Positions 12,905 through 22,654 of a stretch of DNA of 64,000 nucleotides are shown one piece after another. The position numbers were made by a program, and so were the translations under genes. Numbering within the stretch: the stretch's first letter is position 1; every line of letters starts with the position of its first letter. The notes beneath the pieces were generated by a model. It did no database searches and was not told where the DNA came from. It worked only from the letters and a program-made list of their open reading frames with translations. Source of the DNA: Acanthochromis polyacanthus (taxonomy: Eukaryota > Chordata > Actinopteri > Pomacentridae); assembly GCF_021347895.1 (NCBI RefSeq), contig NC_067132.1, positions 6,928,338-6,992,337 of the forward strand, written 5' to 3'.

Positions 12905-14766
12905 TGATGCCCGTCGCGGCGGCAATCCAAAGACCCAGGGAGGCCGTCAGGCTGAAAAAGGAGGCTTTTCGGGACTGGTTGGCTTGGGGGTCTCCCGAAG
13001 CAGCTGACAGGTACTGGCTGGCCAAAAGGGCGGCAGCTGTGGCAGTTGTGGAAGCTAAAACTCGGGTGTGTGAGAGGTGGAGAACTGTTGACCCATACTG
13101 GGGATATCGTCAAGTGGTGGAAAGAGCACTTCGAGGAACTCCTGAACCCGGCAAACATGTCCTCTGTGGAGGAGGCAGAGCCTGAAGACTCGGGGGATCT
13201 TTGTCCATATCCGTGGCAGAGGTCGCCGAGGTAGTTAAGAAGCTCCTCGGTGGCAAGGTGCCAGGTGTTGACGAGATTCGCCCTGAGATGCTGAAGGCTC
13301 TGGACATTGTTGGACTGTGTTGGTTGACACGTCTATACAATGTCACGTGGGCATTGGGTACAGTACCTGTGGAGTGGCAGACCGGGGTGGTGGCCCCTAT
13401 TTTCAAAAAAGGGGGACCGGAGAGTGTGTGCCAACTACTGAGGTATCACATTTCTCAGCCTCCCCGGGAAAGTTTACTCTAGGGTGCTGGAAGGGAGGAT
13501 CCGACCGATAGTCGAACCTCGGATTCAGGAGGAGCAATGCGGATTCCGTCCCGGTTGTGGAACAGCGGACCAGCTCTTTACCATTGCGGAGCTGCTGAGG
13601 GGGTCATGGGAGTTTGACCTGCCAGTCTACATGTGTTTTGTGGATCTGGAGAAGGCCTATGACCGTGTCCCCCAAGGGGCACTATGGGGGGTAACACAGG
13701 AGTATGGGGTACCGAACTCGTTGCTACGAGCCGTTTGGTCCCTGTACGACCAAAGTGAGAGCTGTGTCCGCATACTCGGCACTAAATCAGAGACGTTTCC
13801 AGTGGGTGTTGGACTCCGCCAAGGCTGCCCCTTGTCTCCAATCCTGTTTGTGGTCTTCATGAACAGGATCTCAAGGTGCAGTCGTGGTGGGGAGGGTGTC
13901 CAGTTTGGGGGCCTCAGGATCGCATCTCTGCTTTTTGCAGATGATGTGGTTTTGTTGGCATCAGACCGTGACCTCCAGCACGCACTGGAGCGGTTTGCAG
14001 CCGAGTGTGAAGCGGCAGGGATGCGGATCAGCACCTCCAAGTCCGAGGCCATGGTTCTCTGGTGGAAACCGGTGGATTGCTCCCTCTGGGTTGGGGGGGG
14101 AGTTGCTTCCCCAAGCAAAGGCGTTCAAGTATCTCGGGATCTTGTTCACGAGTGATGGGAAAATGGAGCGAGAGATGGACAGGCGGATTGGTGCGGTGTC
14201 AGTAGTAATACGAGCGTTGTACCGAACCGTCGTGGTGAAGAGGGAGCTGAGTCGTAAAGTGAAGCTGTTGATTTACCAGTCCATCTACGTTCCAACCCTC
14301 ACCTATGGTCAAGAGCTATGGGTAGTGACCGAAAGATATAAGCGGATACAAGCGGCCGAAATGAGCTTCCTCCGTAGGGTGGCTGGACTCAGCCTCAGAG
14401 ATAGGGTGAGGAGCACAGACATCCGGAGGGAGCTCGGAGCAGAGTCGCTGCTTCGTCGCATCGAAAGGAGCCAATTGAGGTGGTTTGGCCATATGATTCG
14501 GATGCCTCCAGGGAGACTTCCTTTGGAGGTTTTCCAAGCATGTCCGTCTGGGAGGAGACCCCGGGGTAGACCCAGAACTTGCTGGAGGGATTATATGTCT
14601 CGTCTGGCCTGGGAACGCCTCGGGATCCCCCAGGAAGAGCTGGAAAGCGTTGCTGGGGGAAGGGACGTCTGGAACGACCTGCTTCGCCTGCTGTCTCTGC
14701 GACCCAGCCCCGGATAAGCGGAAGAAAATGGATGGATGGATGGATGGATGGATGGATGGATGGATG
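12905..14766 (+). mobile_element. 5'-truncated Rex3-like (RTE clade) non-LTR retrotransposon
   Basis: The block carries the reverse transcriptase and C-terminal region of a Rex3-type LINE and ends in a (ATGG)n tail at 14727-14766. Rex3 is known to end in GATG-type tandem repeats. The stretch at 13375-13394 (TGGCAGACCGGGGTGGTGGC) is a motif conserved across fish Rex3. The apurinic endonuclease region is absent, typical of 5' truncation. An internal deletion near 13070 joins KTRVCE-coding sequence directly to DNA that, in another frame, encodes GGELLTHTGDIV. Confidence 0.92.
12907..14717 (+). pseudogene. Rex3 reverse transcriptase ORF, frameshifted
   Basis: The protein would prime reverse transcription of its own RNA at a genomic nick. 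Pieces are visible in order. Pre-RT frame 12907-13185 (KKEAFRDWLAWGS). A second frame from about 13085 with DIVKWWKEHFEELLNP. A third, 13201-13430, with KKLLGGKVPGVDEIRPEML. RT core 13484-14100 with CGFRPGCGTADQLF, FVDLEKAYDRVP, GLRQGCPLSPILF and the catalytic LLFADDVVLLA (about 13928-13960). C-terminal region to 14717 with FKYLGILFTSDGKMERE, SIYVPTLTYGQELW and GRRPRGRPRTCWRDY. At least four frame changes occur, including one at a G run (14092-14101), so it is inactive. The catalytic FADD is intact, which suggests moderate age. Confidence 0.93.
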
Positions 14767-15306
14767 AACCTCAACATATTTTTGGACTGTGGGAGGAAGC
14801 TAGAAAACCAGGAGAAAACCCACAGATGCACCGGGAGAACATTGAGACTTCATGCAGAAAGATCCCAGGAAGGCCGGGACGTGAACCAGTGAAATTCCAG
14901 CGGTGAGGCGACGGTGCTAACAGGAAGCTTAATATTGAAAGTACTGGAAAAGGAAAAATCCCTGGTAATAATTATAATTATAATAACAGGAATAATTATA
15001 CATGTAATAATATTAGACTATCACTGATCAAATGATGTTCCAACAGCATTTTACTGCTGAAGAGGCCGGAGATGCTTTTTAATAATTTTTAAAGGACTGC
15101 AACTGGTGATGATCTGGTTTGTGGCTACTAATAATCATGATTGTCATGGTATTAATGAAAAAAAATCCTCATTTCCACACAGATCAGTGGCAGCAGGTGT
15201 AGGGCTCTCATCTGCCATCAGAAGTAACTTAGGTGTAAAGACATTCAGAAATAAACCAACCACCTTCAAGTTTTTTGTTTTTTTTTGTCATTTCAAAAGT
15301 TTGCCT
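14767..15306. other. unique AT-rich DNA between Rex3 and composite element
   Basis: No gene is seen. There is an AT-rich patch at 14965-15015. Confidence 0.4.
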
Positions 15307-15312
15307 CAGATT

Positions 15313-15596
15313 TATGGAGTAATAGGAGTTCTAAATCAAAATATAAATAAATAAATAATTAAATAAATAAATGCGGAACTATAAAGAGAAACAAATAATT
15401 AAATAAATAAATGTGGAAATATAAAGAGAAATAAATAAATAAAAGGAAAAAACAGAAAAGGTAAAAGCAAAGACAAAATTTTCCTATTTATTTATTTCTC
15501 TTTATATTTCCACATTTATTTATTTATTTATTTATTTATTTCTCTTTATATTTCCACATTTATTTATTTATTTATTTATTTCCCTTTATATTTCCT
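15313..15596. repeat. AT-rich palindromic MITE module, copy 1 (keeps left end)
   Basis: Arms of (AAAT)n spaced by GTGGAAATATAAAGAGAA read towards a core containing AACAGAAAAGGTAAAAGCAA, then the reverse complement of the arms. The right terminus is missing; sequence switches at CTCAGTCCACC. Confidence 0.8.
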
Positions 15597-16014
15597 CAGT
15601 CCACCAAGAAAAGGAAAAATGCAAATCAGTTTGCTCTGGGCGGGGATTCTGAACACAGGAGTCCTGCCTGACACCAGCTCCCAGCACGGCTGAAGTGAAG
15701 CCATGTCACCGTTGAGCTTCAGCTAATTCTGCCACTGATAAGAAAATAAACATTAATTTACCGAATTAGCAGCGTCCTTTCAGTGTCTGATGGCAGAATC
15801 AGCCGAAGCTCCACGGTGACACGGCTTCACTTCAGCCGTGGTCGGAGCTGGCGTCAGGAAAGAAGCCTGTGTGCGGGTACGACTCCCCACCCTGAAAAGG
15901 AAGCCCCGCCCAGAGCAAACTGATTTGCATTTTTCTATTTCATGGTGTCAGGCCATTATGAAATAACCACCAAGAAATAAAATGCAAATCAGTTCGTTTT
16001 CACTTGGTGGACTG
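15597..16014. mobile_element. foldback element with CAGTCCACCAAG ends
   Basis: The perfect 12-base inverted ends are CAGTCCACCAAG (15597-15608) and CTTGGTGGACTG (16003-16014). Internally, 15601-15648 pairs with 15901-15948, and 15660-15740 pairs with 15785-15862, so most of it can form a long hairpin. It contains three octamer motifs, ATGCAAAT: plus strand at 15619 and 15982, minus strand at 15923-15930. It is non-coding. Confidence 0.75.
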
Positions 16015-16087
16015 AGCTGTCAATCAAATGGCTCTAGGCGGGGCTTCCTCGTCGTTCCTGATCACAGGCATATGAAGAGTAGACACG

Positions 16088-16721
16088 ACCATAGACTGTA
16101 TATATAGTGGACGTAGCATCTGGCTCCAGAATTGACGCCAACCCGGAAGTGTCAAAAACTTGCAATATCACGCTGTCCGCTAATGTTGGCTCCAAGAAGC
16201 TTTTTCTCCATAGAACCCAATTCATTTTTGGAGAAAATAAAATTTGATAGACTGATTTTCTACAGCTCAGGATTTTTTTCCCGTTAGTTTTCATGGTCAA
16301 AATGAGAGATCAGGTGGCCGATCTTAAATTAAATCAATACTGAATTTTAAATAAATCGTTAAAGTTGGCGGAGCCAGGGGGTGTGGCTATACTTGATGGA
16401 CAGCAACAGAAGCCTCTGCGGTAAAACGTGGGCGGGATAAGAGAGTCCTCAGTCAATAGTGCCCCTAGTTGCTCTCCGGTCCAGTCTGTTTGATGACGCT
16501 TTTTACGTCACTGGCTCCAAAAAATCCAAAATGGCGACCAGGAAGTAGCAAAATCCGGGCTTCATTTTCTCGATGTTGAAACCAACGGGTGACGTCACGG
16601 TTAGTTTACGCCTGGACACGACACGCCCCTCTGAGCGGCGTCCCGACGGAGACGCTAAGCTAGTGGGGGCAAAGTTTCAGTGTTTTCCATTGATGTGTAC
16701 GGCACGAAAATTAAAACAAGA
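16088..16721 (+). repeat. interspersed repeat / promoter region upstream of THAP pseudogene
   Basis: It begins CATAGACTGTATATATAGTGG, a string I know as frequent in teleost interspersed repeats, and continues with CCGGAAGTG and CAAAATGGCG (ETS-like and YY1-like motifs). It leads directly to the THAP start codon, so it may be the relic promoter and 5' UTR. The link is inference. Confidence 0.45.
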
Positions 16722-17490
16722 ATGCCGGCTCATTGTGCGGCATACAGTTCCACACTACATCGGACGATCAAGACAAGGAAACTTGGAATAACTTTCCACA
16801 GGTAAGAATAGTTTTGGGCTCGTTTTTTATTATTAAATCTTGTTGAGGGTCTATGAGAGCTAACTAGTTAGCCATTAGCAAAACATTAACACGAGCTAAC
16901 AGCTGGACAACCAAATACCAGACGATTAATAGTAGCTGTAGTACAAGCAGTAGTAGCAATATGAAAAGTACAAGCAGCAGTAGTAGTATAAGTACCTGTT
17001 AGAGTCGTAGACGTAATATCAGCATGTGTAATAGTATTACAAGTTGTAGTAGCAGTGACAGTATCAGCAGAAGTAGTTGGTGTATTACCACTAGTAGTAG
17101 CATTACTATTAATACCACCAATACTATCAATTGTAGTTATAAAGCCTAACTCATATATAGCCAGATTACATCCATGTTCTTCCTCCAAACCCATTTTATG
17201 ATTGGGATTACAGGCAATTCTTTAGGACTGCTTTCAAATAACTGAAATGTTACCAAACAATGCTATACTTATCAAATTAAATAGCTTTGGTCTCCAGTAT
17301 ATTGGCTAATTCAGTTCTTTGTACTTAATTTATTAGCATGATTTCTTTATAAATATGTTGTTGTGTACATACTTATTTACTTCTCTGTCTACTTTTTCTT
17401 TACTCCATGTAGGTTTCCCAAAGACTATGGGTTGAGGAAGAAGTGGTAAGCAGCTCTGAGGAGAGAGGGGTTTGCTGCAAGTATATAACA
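16722..17490 (+). pseudogene. two-exon THAP-domain gene relic
   Basis: THAP domains are C2CH zinc fingers that bind DNA in host factors and in P-element-type transposases. Exon 1 (16722-16801) reads MPAHCAAYSS, then RKLGITFHR, and ends at AG before GTAAGA, a good donor. Exon 2 starts at 17413 after a TAG acceptor and continues in frame with FPKDYGLRKKW. The join restores the hallmark GITFHRFPKD. Two lesions are visible. The second zinc-binding Cys, normally in AAYGC, is Ser. The codon after KKW is TAA (17447-17449), after which the frame still reads AALRREGFAAS as in intact THAP domains. The rest of the domain (C..H and AVPTIF-type end) is missing. Retention of the intron argues against a processed copy. 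No gene symbol can be given. Confidence 0.85.
16920..17145. repeat. degenerate (TAG/AGT)n trinucleotide tract in THAP intron
   Basis: Irregular runs of GTAGTA, AGTAGTAG and GTAGTAGCA extend over about 225 bases. The minus strand is open as a Thr-rich frame (16886-17194), which is composition-driven and not a gene call. Confidence 0.75.
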
Positions 17491-17499
17491 GCCTAGAGA

Positions 17500-18168
17500 G
17501 AGAGATAAATAAATAATAATTATTAATAATAATTCTGTTGTTTATTGTAATTGTGGTTGTTTATACGTTTCTTTTTTCTTTGTTGCATTTATTGAGATAA
17601 TTTGTTCTTGTTCCTTATTACTGTAGCATTGCTGTAATTACCTATAATTATAAATTTCTATTCATATTTTCACTGTGACTTTTATATACGGCAAATCGTG
17701 ATCCATGCAGGACTGGATGGATTTAGCAGGCTCATAGTTTACATAGGAGCAGCTACAAACAACAACTCCACCACTGTTCAGGTCAGCTGTTGCTCAGTAT
17801 GGCTTACCATCTCGTATGTTGTGTGAGAGTCCAAATAATGCTACCAAAACACATAAAATGTTAAAACAGATATGTGTAGTTGTTTTGACAATTGCTCTGA
17901 TGTGATGTAAGCTTGTGAGGCTAATACATGCTTTAGAAGAAGGTTCACAACAGTTCTTGTTTTTGCTGCTGTCAGGCTCAAATTGTTGTGTGTGACATTT
18001 AACGTAACAGAAATGTGGCGGCCTGTGAGTTGTGGCAAGAAGACAGTTTAAAGGTGAGAGTTGAGAGAGTGAATTAATGAAATAGCTTATTTTTATGTGA
18101 AAGATTCAAAAACGATGGTTCAGGTTTGTGCATTTCTGCAACAACAAAATGTTTCCACACTTGTGGAA
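17500..18168. other. unassigned interior of composite
   Basis: An AT-rich patch at 17502-17535, then unremarkable DNA. The minus frame at 17841-18038 has no recognised domain. Confidence 0.35.
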
Positions 18169-18480
18169 CATTAATAAATAAATAATTAAATAAATAAATG
18201 TGGAAATATAAAGAGAAATAAATAAATAAATAAAAGGAAAAAACAGAAAAGGTAAAATCAAAGACAAAATTTTCCTTTTTATTTATTTATTTCTCTTTAT
18301 ATTTCCACATTTATTTATTTATTTCTCTTTATATTTCCACATTTATTAATTTATTTAATTATTTATTTCTCTTTATATTTCCACATTTATTTATTTAATT
18401 ATTTATTTCTCTTTATATTTCCACATTTATTTATTTATTTATTTATTTATATTTTGATTTGGCACTCCTATTACTCCATA
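18169..18480. repeat. AT-rich palindromic MITE module, copy 2 (keeps right end)
   Basis: Same orientation as the copy at 15313: the core AACAGAAAAGGTAAAATCAA is shared with one difference. It lacks the left terminus and has four GTGGAAATATAAAG-type arm units on the right side, ending ATTTTGATTTGGCACTCC. Confidence 0.8.
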
Positions 18481-18573
18481 CAGATTGGCTGGATGATTAA
18501 ATGAAAACACACCTTCTGACAGAAGGAAGGAAGACTGAGCAGTCTAGTGGAAAATAATAAAAAAGCCTAATTA

Positions 18574-18604
18574 GGGTCCGAGCAACAAAAGTTCGTAGGA
18601 CCCT
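18574..18604. repeat. short palindrome AGGGTCCGAGC...AGGACCCT
   Basis: AGGGTCCGAGCAAC and the mirrored GTAGGACCCT lie close together. This is the same terminal motif as in the minisatellite units at 34774-35406, so it is probably a solo unit of that family. Confidence 0.5.
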
Positions 18605-18792
18605 CTTTAAATCCTTGGGTTTATTATTATTCTGAGATTGTTGAGAGGCAAGGAACAGACGAGAGGAGGACAAGTAGTGAAGAAAAATAAATAAAGTGAC
18701 ACCGAGAGAAAGACGAAGGGAAAGCCAGATAGGGATAGAGTAAAAGGCAAAGAAACTGGTGAGCCTTAAACACGACATAAAAAAATTACAAA

Positions 18793-19142
18793 TGGCGCTG
18801 TCTAAAAAAAAAGGAAAGTGGATGGCGAAAACAGAGCCTTCAACCCGGAGTGGACAAACTCGTTTGTGTTCATTCTGCCCTCTGAGAGCACAAAACCTCT
18901 GTGTCTGACATGTTCAGAGACCGTGCACTCATTAAAAGTGGCAATGTGAAACGCCACTATGAAACAAAACATAAAGATTTTGACCAATCATACCCCATCA
19001 AGTCTGAACTGAGGGCACAGAAAATTAGCAGGCTTACAGCCCAGTATGATCAGTCCAAAAGGATCCTGAAACATTCATTCACTGCCCAGCAACGTGTTAA
19101 CGAATGTTTCCTCAGAGTTGCTTGGATTCTGGGGCATTCTGT
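18793..19142 (+). pseudogene. hAT transposase N-terminus, GTF2IRD2/ZBED-like
   Basis: Frame fragments encode a BED-type finger. One frame gives NPEWTNSFVFILPSESTKPL and LCLTCSETVHSLK. After a one-base shift near 18935, the next gives SGNVKRHYETKHKDF, then ELRAQKISRLTAQYDQS and FTAQQRVNECFLRVAWILG. This is the order seen in hAT-derived proteins such as GTF2IRD2: Cys pair, then H-x4-H, then a coiled helix. After WILG (about 19130) the homology ends abruptly, which suggests an internal deletion of the catalytic RNaseH core. Inactive relic. Confidence 0.8.
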
Positions 19143-19859
19143 TTTTTATTATACCATTGTTGAATATTGTTTTAATTTTAAAAATAAAGATTATCATGTT
19201 ATATACTTGTTGGTATAAAATAAATGTGCTGTTTACTTTTAAAATTGAACTTTGTTTATTTTTTATTTGACTTGCATAATTATCTGGAAAAGTCATATTC
19301 TAGAAAATTGGATTATTACACCTCTAAATAATAAAAATATTCCAAAACTACCAAATAATGCTCACAATACGCCTTTGCAATAGTAAAAAAGCAGATTTAG
19401 TAAAATTAAGCAAAAAGCCTCTTCACAATAACGAAAAATCACATTTGCATAATTATCTGGAACACACAGTAAGAGTAAATCACACGTGATTCAGTATAAA
19501 TACATAACGTGCACATGCATAACACATTCCTGTACTCAGCACAAGGTCTTTTTTATTACAGATTTCATCCATCCGAAATGATACACCAACTGAGCAGCCT
19601 TGGCGGAGTACTGCGCTCTCCGAGAGCTTTTCTTGCTATGTTGTGTTAAGTGCTGCACAGTAAATTGTGAATTGAAAACATATTTTCTGCATTTATTGTT
19701 CAAGTATTTATCAGTAATACAGTGAAAATGAGAGGAAATGTGAATATTTACGTTGCAAGTGAATTTTGGTGTGCGCCCCTAAATTTTCTGATTGCGCTCC
19801 TAAAATTTTAAGTTAGAGGCCACTGTGCTCCTAGGAAAAAAAGTTCGTCTGGAGCCCTG
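18793..19859 (+). mobile_element. hAT transposon remnant with right end
   Basis: The right end, reverse-complemented, starts CAGGGCTCCAGACGAAC, a typical fish hAT terminus, ending at 19859. The transposase fragment described at 18793-19142 lies on its left. The left terminus was not found. The 1.07 kb between is AT-rich and shows internal decay. Confidence 0.65.
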
Positions 19860-20089
19860 GATGTACAGTTATATCGAAAGTTATTTATTAATAAATGTTG
19901 TCAAAATGTTTTTGAACCATACTGAATTCATTTGATTTGACGGTCAGTTATTGATTACATGCAGACGCTAATAGAACTACTAGGTTACATCAACATATAT
20001 CACACTAATTAAAGTTAAATATTATGATGTTCCGGACCTTTGCTTTCATAAATTATCTCTGACTGGACCTCTTTGAATTTTAGTTGCAT

Positions 20090-20341
20090 ACCCCTGCCAT
20101 AGACCAATATACAATCACAGTGATAGCGCCACCTCGTGGATGTACAGGAAGTGCTGCATAACTAGCCTGTACATGCCCCAATCTGCCCTAAACTTTACAT
20201 ATGTGATCAGAGTCCAGTCTTCACTAGATACATAGACCGAAATACACTCTCAGTCACAGCGCCACCTGGTGGACATGCCTGGATTCACTGACCAGCAAGA
20301 ATGCAAGGACCCATTCAACGGTGCTTGCAGCTTTAATTAAC
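20090..20341 (-). repeat. orphan fragment of the 2.33 kb CTCF-motif repeat family
   Basis: The minus strand reads TTAATTAAAGCTGCAAGC, then GGGTCCTTGCATTC, then CCACCAGGTGGCGCTGTGAC. This matches the start of the units at 27747, 30078 and 32414 with moderate divergence. A second GGTGGCGCTATC-like site is at about 20124-20137. It shows the family is dispersed as well as tandem. Confidence 0.85.
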
Positions 20342-20890
20342 ATTTAACCTTTTTTAAATAACCAGATGGAAACACAGCTACTAATAAACAGCAAAGTATT
20401 TACACTTTAGTTCATATCTTAAGAATGAGGTGGCAATGAGATCAGATACTAAAGTACAGGTAATTCAGTACTGTACTCACGCCAGTACAGTTCTTCTGTG
20501 GTGGATTGGACTTAAAGCTCGTGTCCGGAGTTTGAATCGCAGCGTCTCCCAAAACACTGTTGGTCCCACCCTCCCTCTGATTTCGCCCCTTTATTTGTAC
20601 ACGCGCGCAGTACCTGACAGGAGTGCCCGGAGTGCTGCAGCATCTTGCCCGTTTTGCTGTTTTCCACTCCTCTACATTTAGTACATTTAGTAAATAATAA
20701 AGGAATTACGTTAGAATTCTCCATTGAGTCTAACTTGTCCTAATACCAAAATAACATGAATCTGCTAGGACGAACGAGTAAAGTTTCAATATGTGATTAC
20801 ACTCGTGTATCCCTCTCGATGACGTTGTTTATCAAACTTAGTGCATTTACGTGTGTATATGTGTTACATTGTTTATTTATTTCTATCTAG
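20342..20890. other. unassigned non-coding DNA
   Basis: GC-richer around 20510-20660 with no recognised coding sequence; otherwise AT-rich. Confidence 0.35.
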
Positions 20891-21079
20891 CGTTCAGAAT
20901 TGCATGACTCCTCTGACGAAGAGTATGTCCCAGACGCCCCAACATCTTCCTCCAGAGGTCGGGCATCTAAACGAAGCCGTCAGGCGGGCTATGGAGGCCG
21001 TGGTTGGGGAGCGACGCGAGCACCCCGAGCCAAAAAACGTCCTGCAGTCTCTTGGCCTGACAAGCCGTGGGATTGGTAA
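20891..21079 (+). CDS. candidate exon, acidic then Arg-rich peptide (unrecognised)
   Basis: Directly after a pyrimidine-rich TTTCTATCTAG acceptor, a 62-codon frame opens (20891-21076). It reads HDSSDEEYVPDAPTSSS, then RGRASKRSRQ, then AKKRPAVSWPDKPWDW, and stops at TAA (21077). A donor-like GTAACT overlaps the stop, so splicing at G21075 could skip it. The acidic SSDEEY block followed by a basic Ser/Arg/Gly block resembles N-terminal regions of transposase-derived nuclear proteins (for example piggyBac-derived), but I see no diagnostic motif. The base composition (GC-rich) differs from its surroundings. It could be a relic exon of a mobile element, a lineage-specific gene or chance. The overlapping frame at 20841-21203 looks less natural. 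Confidence 0.35.
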   Translation, partial: RSELHDSSDEEYVPDAPTSSSRGRASKRSRQAGYGGRGWGATRAPRAKKRPAVSWPDKPWDW

Positions 21080-22622
21080 CTTTTCTGGAAGTTGCGGATT
21101 CCTGATGCTCTCTCAGCTCCTCCACAAGCAAAACAAATATGCTCGCGGTTGCGTAGTGCGTAGCTCGCCCACCTCTGCATGGGCTTGCTTGCTGTGCGCG
21201 TAACCGTTGATTGACAAAGCTTTTTTATCTTAACACTCAGTGCAGCTGCTTTGCTTCTGGTACAGTTTACCTGTAAACTGAACAGCTCCATATTAAGCCT
21301 GGTAAATTTTTTAGTACATCCTTCTTTTCTTCATCCAGGTTTTCCTCCCATCAAAGCAGATAGAGTCTAAAACCGGCCAGGGTATTTCCTTTACTAATGT
21401 GAATGTGGGCTCACACTCAGCATTACCCTGCTTCTGGAGGTTTACATGAAAGCAGAAAGTGTTCAGACTCAGTTATCTGATACCTTACACAGCCTGTAAA
21501 TCACTACTTCTAGTCTGCCCATAGGGGATCGCCCATGCTGTCAGGCCGAGGTGTCACATCATTAGGAACCATGAAAAGTAAACTTGTTAGCAGACTTTCA
21601 TTAGCAGACTTTCCCATGTAAACTGCAAGAATTAGTAGAATATGGTTTAATTTTAGTAATTAATCAGTCTTAAAAAAGATAAATAATTGTTATTAGTTTC
21701 ATATAAGTGTAGGATGTAGAGAACTTGTCATATGATATAAAGATAAATGCTTTACAGAGACCATTTTTTAAAGCTGTGTGTCCAGCTACCACTAATCTAA
21801 CAGAGATGCTTTCGCTGACATTCCTAGCGGGCCTTTCACTTTATTTCACTGAAGCCACACAATCACAACAGGAATGTTTGCGTGCCCTACCACATAGAGA
21901 ACACGTAATGCTAGCATCCTGTGACCTATTCAAATGGAGACAGTGCTGGTGAACAAAGCAGAGTTTGGTAGAATAACAGATATTCTGGCATGGCCTGAAC
22001 TTCAGGTATTTTATTCAAACCATCCTACTGGAGTGCCCTCGTGTAGCATGATCACACCTAAGCCTCTGGCATAATCACAGTTCACCAGGTTTCACTGTTT
22101 AGTGAAAGCTGCAAAAACTGCAACAAAAAAGTCAGCTGTGACCAAAGAAACACCGAAGCTGAGGCATTTTTCAAAATGCAGGTAACAGTTTGAGTGTAAG
22201 TTCTACCAGGCTCTACTTGATAATGAAAATCGACCCTGCAGTAAATATCCATAGATTAATAAATGTAAAATCAGACTATAGCTTTAATTGTGGATTGTTT
22301 TCCCAACTGAAAGTATGACAGCATATCAGTGTGGACGTTCTCAGACACACCCAGTCAGACACAGCTACACACAATAACTCACACTCAGAGAGATAACCTT
22401 TGACACCTCGGCACATCTGAGGATCACACACCCTGCACTCATATCGGATTTCAACTTTCCAGGTGACAACAGGTAAGCAGTGTGTCTCTGTCTCACGCAC
22501 GCAAAAACACACAAACAGCTGTTTATGTAAGAAGCTGATGGTATGTCCACCGTTAGGCTTTGCCACAACCTCTACGGATCCAAAGACGCTGATGACAGAC
22601 AAAGAGGCAAAGAATGATGAGC
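21080..22622. other. unique non-coding DNA
   Basis: No exon or transposon is recognised. The frames at 20989-21291 (minus) and 21725-21952 (plus) have no domain. Confidence 0.4.
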
Positions 22623-22654
22623 ACACAGACAGACAGACAGACAGACAGACAGGA
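22623..22654. repeat. (ACAG)n microsatellite
   Basis: About seven tandem CAGA units. A three-unit echo occurs at 22718-22731. Confidence 0.95.

Larger units (their letters stand above)
15313..18480. mobile_element. 3.2 kb composite bounded by inverted repeats and a 6-bp direct repeat
   Basis: The left end TATGGAGTAATAGGAG (15313-15328) is mirrored by CTCCTATTACTCCATA (18465-18480). CAGATT lies immediately outside both ends (15307-15312 and 18481-18486), like a target duplication. Inside each end is a copy, in the same orientation, of one AT-rich palindromic module (15329-15596 and 18169-18464). Between them are a foldback element, a promoter-like interspersed repeat and a THAP pseudogene. 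It may be one MITE split by a large insertion that duplicated its core, or a true composite transposon. No transposase for mobility is visible. Confidence 0.6.

Noticed and set aside
12901..14831. Minus-strand frames opposite Rex3
   Set aside because: Antisense shadows of the reverse transcriptase; the (ATGG)n tail gives Ile-His-Pro-Ser repeats.
16886..17194. Thr-rich 102-codon minus-strand frame resembling a mucin
   Set aside because: Arises from a degenerate trinucleotide tract in the THAP intron.
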